Shown here piece by piece: positions 42,882 through 44,704 of a stretch of 44,704 bases of DNA; the first letter of the stretch is position 1; every line of letters starts with the position of its first letter. Below the pieces are notes generated by a model. It saw only the letters and a program-made list of their open reading frames with translations, searched no databases and was not told the origin of the DNA. This stretch comes from a virus: positions 1 through 44,704 of IMG/VR virus record IMGVR_UViG_3300042301_000543, one strand, 5' to 3'. A program made the position numbers and the translations under genes.

Positions 42882-44421
42882 TTGCGATTATTGCGTTTGT
42901 AGTTAAAATTGTAGTTGCCACGGAGACGGCATTTTTTAAAGCGGTCTTTGTAACCTTGAGCGGATCAACGATCCCCATGTCGAACATGTCACCTATCTCA
43001 CTGGTTTTAACATTGAGACCCTCATTACCTGATGTATCTCTCAGCATATCTAGGATAAACTGACTGTCTAGGTCCGCATTTTTAATAATTTGATAGAACG
43101 GAGCCTGGATTGCGTTAACAAAGCACTCAACAACCTTGTCGTTGTAGCTTTCATTCAGCAACTGCTCACCGATTCGGTACAAAGCAAGTCCTCCGCCAGC
43201 AACGATACCGTCTTCCATGGCAGACTGCACCGCACAAACTGAGTCATCGACCCGATCGTAGAGCTCTTTTTGCTCAACGTCTGAGTTTCCACCAACGTGG
43301 ATGATACCAACACCGCCAGTCAAGTAAGAAATACGCTCCTTGATGAAGTCTTTGTCCTGCTTTTTGGTCGCCTGGTCGTGCGCCTGCTTCAATTCGCTAA
43401 CCAACGCCTCTAATGCCTCACTATTGTCAGTCCTTGGGTCTGGAACCAGCACAGTCTTGTCTCTCGATACTACTACTTTCGATGCTAGACCAAGATCATC
43501 GAACGAAATTAGTGATGTGTCGTCACCAGACATCTGGCTAAAGAACCGTCCGCCTGTCGCAACCGCCAAATCTTGCATCAGCTCGTGCTGCTTGTAGCCA
43601 AACTGAGGTGGCTCCACGATGCAGTACTTCAAGTTGTTCTTCAATACGTTCGCAGCGATGGTGTTTGTGAAGTTCGCAGAGCACGGTGCCACAATCAACA
43701 ATGGCTTCCGACTGTTGATCACTGGCTCAAGGACACCCTGGATCTGGGTGATCGCACTTAGCTCAATGTCTGTCATCAAGATGAAGCAGTCCTCCACCAC
43801 GTACTCGTCATTCTTCTGGTTGTTCACGAACAGCTTGTTGGTGTACCCCCTGTCCATGCGAATACCCTTAATCACCTCAGCATAGGTCTCCGTAGTCATC
43901 GACTTCTCAACCGTCACCACACCATTCTTCCCGATCTTCTTGTACGTGTCAGCGATCAATTTCCCAATGTGTCTGTCATTGTTGGCAGATATTGTGGCAA
44001 TGTCCTCGATCCAACGCTTAGTTGTCCGCACCGACATCTTGTTGAGCAAGCCCTCAGTCCTGTCTGACAACTGGTTAATCTTCTTGACCGTACCCCAGTC
44101 AGCGTTCAACGCCATCCCACCCTCGACTAGGGCCTCGGTTATCACCACCGCAGTGGTTGTCCCATCGCCTGCTGTCATCGCAGTCCTCTCACTGGCCTCC
44201 CTAACGATTCGAACAGCCATGTTCTCCACTGGATCACTCAAGTGAATGCTCTTCGCAACCGTAACACCGTCCTTTGTAATTGTTAAACCACGAGTATGAG
44301 TAGGAGAATCAATGATAACAGTCTTACCACTGGGACCTAACGTGCTCTTCACAGCGTTCGACATAATCTTGACACCACGTAGTAGTTTGTCACGACCTTC
44401 CTGGTCAAAGTAAACTTCCAT
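42865..44421 (-). CDS. groEL: Phage chaperonin GroEL (518 aa)
   Basis: I start at ATG 44419-44421 (MEVYFDQEGR). An in-frame ATG at 44466 would lie upstream of the -7 box and add an unrelated 15 residues. ATPase residues are present: TLGPSGKTV (27-35), GDGTTTA with D86 (85-91), VDDSVCA with D393 (391-397) and GIVAGGG (405-411). The apical domain is recognisable (EPPQFGYKQHELMQDLAVAT, compare bacterial [20 protein letters not shown]). The C-terminus ends NAIIANETNR with no GGM tail, and it is about 30 residues shorter than E. coli GroEL. GC is higher than in most of the window, like the capsid gene. It probably folds capsid or fibre proteins. Confidence 0.95.
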   Translation of the reverse strand: MEVYFDQEGRDKLLRGVKIMSNAVKSTLGPSGKTVIIDSPTHTRGLTITKDGVTVAKSIHLSDPVENMAVRIVREASERTAMTAGDGTTTAVVITEALVEGGMALNADWGTVKKINQLSDRTEGLLNKMSVRTTKRWIEDIATISANNDRHIGKLIADTYKKIGKNGVVTVEKSMTTETYAEVIKGIRMDRGYTNKLFVNNQKNDEYVVEDCFILMTDIELSAITQIQGVLEPVINSRKPLLIVAPCSANFTNTIAANVLKNNLKYCIVEPPQFGYKQHELMQDLAVATGGRFFSQMSGDDTSLISFDDLGLASKVVVSRDKTVLVPDPRTDNSEALEALVSELKQAHDQATKKQDKDFIKERISYLTGGVGIIHVGGNSDVEQKELYDRVDDSVCAVQSAMEDGIVAGGGLALYRIGEQLLNESYNDKVVECFVNAIQAPFYQIIKNADLDSQFILDMLRDTSGNEGLNVKTSEIGDMFDMGIVDPLKVTKTALKNAVSVATTILTTNAIIANETNR

Positions 44422-44443
44422 AGATTTGATTTTTTGTTCACAG

Positions 44444-44473
44444 CAAATATACAAACCGTATGCCAATTAACAA
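44444..44473 (-). promoter_or_regulatory. groEL-groES promoter (TTG-N19-TATATTTG)
   Basis: Minus strand: TTG at 44471-44473, exactly 19 nt, then TATATTTG at 44444-44451, a full match to the Bacteroidota -33/-7 consensus. The -7 box ends 22 nt before the groEL ATG. A direct/inverted repeat element lies immediately upstream (44477-44494). Confidence 0.8.
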
Positions 44474-44704
44474 GCATGACAGAAATGTCAGAAAAAAGGT
44501 CCGTATATACATATATATGTACAATATGTATAAATAGATATTTTTTTTTTTTTATTTTAAAGATAAAATGCGCATTTTGAGCATCTCTCTATGTATCAGC
44601 ACTTTAACTAACACTTTTTCGACATTTAACTGGTTTTCATTTACACTTTTTGTCAGAAATAAGCACTATTTGGGTTATACCCCAAGAAATCACGTGGCCA
44701 GCCG
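44474..44704. other. AT-rich non-coding region at the right edge
   Basis: No credible gene on either strand. It holds the 9-mers above, a perfect 14-bp palindrome TACATATATATGTA (44508-44521), a T-run near 44540-44553 and the third 9-mer at 44651-44659. I infer a control region between divergent or separate gene blocks; an origin is possible but nothing proves it. Confidence 0.5.
44477..44494. repeat. Tandem 9-mers upstream of groEL
   Basis: Two adjacent 9-mers, TGACAGAAA and TGTCAGAAA, which together also give an inverted repeat TGACA-N4-TGTCA (44477-44490). A third TGTCAGAAA lies at 44651-44659. It sits just upstream of the groEL -33 box, so it may be an operator or part of an origin/early control region. 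Confidence 0.5.

Noticed and set aside
44422-44466. N-terminal extension of GroEL to 44466
   Set aside because: The extra residues (MAYGLYICCEQ...) have no GroEL equivalent, and this start lies upstream of the -7 box of a strong promoter.
1-44704. Stop-codon reassignment as in some crAss-like phages
   Set aside because: TAA, TAG and TGA all end genes here (for example 40922, 40739, 41909), and the long frames need no suppression.
1-44704. tRNA, rRNA, CRISPR arrays, insertion sequences, integrase, reverse transcriptase
   Set aside because: None seen by reading both strands; gaps are too small for most, and no matching protein signatures appear. A tRNA scan would settle the RNA part.

Overview
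The window looks like the virion-structure, packaging, lysis and host-interaction half of a tailed, podovirus-type phage of a Bacteroidota host. The host call rests on three things seen here. First, a TATATTTG box, the Bacteroidota -7 element, recurs before gene starts, once as a full TTG-N19-TATATTTG promoter. Second, start codons are preceded by A-rich stretches rather than Shine-Dalgarno sites. Third, several protein families are typical of Bacteroidota phages. The order TerL, portal, scaffold, capsid, ring proteins, a very large P22 gp10-like/muzzle-type protein and ejection-type proteins resembles crAss-like phages and their marine or freshwater relatives. No replication or RNA polymerase gene is in the window, so membership of Crassvirales is an inference. 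TAA, TAG and TGA are all used as stops, so the standard code applies.

All genes but one lie on the minus strand, so the layout is best read from high to low coordinates. At 44.4-42.6 kb is a phage groEL-groES pair behind a clear promoter. Next to it is the only plus-strand gene, a winged-helix-type DNA-binding protein whose 3' end overlaps groES convergently. From 42.1 to 40.5 kb is a cluster of very small, mostly lysine-rich proteins (42-99 residues), several of them in recognisable phage families, ending in a spike-base-like protein. From 40.5 to 32.7 kb are the fibre genes: a 1925-residue fibre with a self-cleaving S74 chaperone at its C-terminus, a 510-residue relative and a small partner. 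A 29-bp exact copy of the start of the 510-residue gene lies just downstream of that gene.

From 32.3 to 30.7 kb is a lysis cassette: holin, GH19-type endolysin and a membrane-anchored protein that could be a spanin. It is preceded by a promoter and a terminator-like hairpin. From 30.7 to 27.2 kb are small genes, a second GroES-like protein, a candidate small terminase and TerL. From 27.2 to 22.2 kb are portal, scaffold and major capsid protein. Three intrinsic terminators (22.2, 21.1 and 20.3 kb) separate the capsid gene, two paralogous basic low-complexity proteins, a conserved structural protein and the ring/tail genes.

From 20.2 to 9.3 kb are ring and tail-assembly proteins, a small zincin-like protein, the 1403-residue stabilisation protein, further tail proteins, a GNAT acetyltransferase and two ejection-type proteins. 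From 9.3 kb to the left edge, and continuing beyond it, runs one giant open reading frame of at least 3110 residues. It is a large polyvalent protein with a Gly/Ala-rich hydrophobic stretch, an ADP-ribosyltransferase-like module, a zincin (HEVWH) module and a long helical C-terminal part. It is the best candidate for unexplored biology here: a multi-enzyme protein probably packaged in the virion and delivered to the host.

I saw no tRNA, rRNA, CRISPR array, integrase, transposase or reverse transcriptase. Gene density is very high, with many 1-17 nt overlaps. The only sizeable non-coding stretch is 44422-44704.
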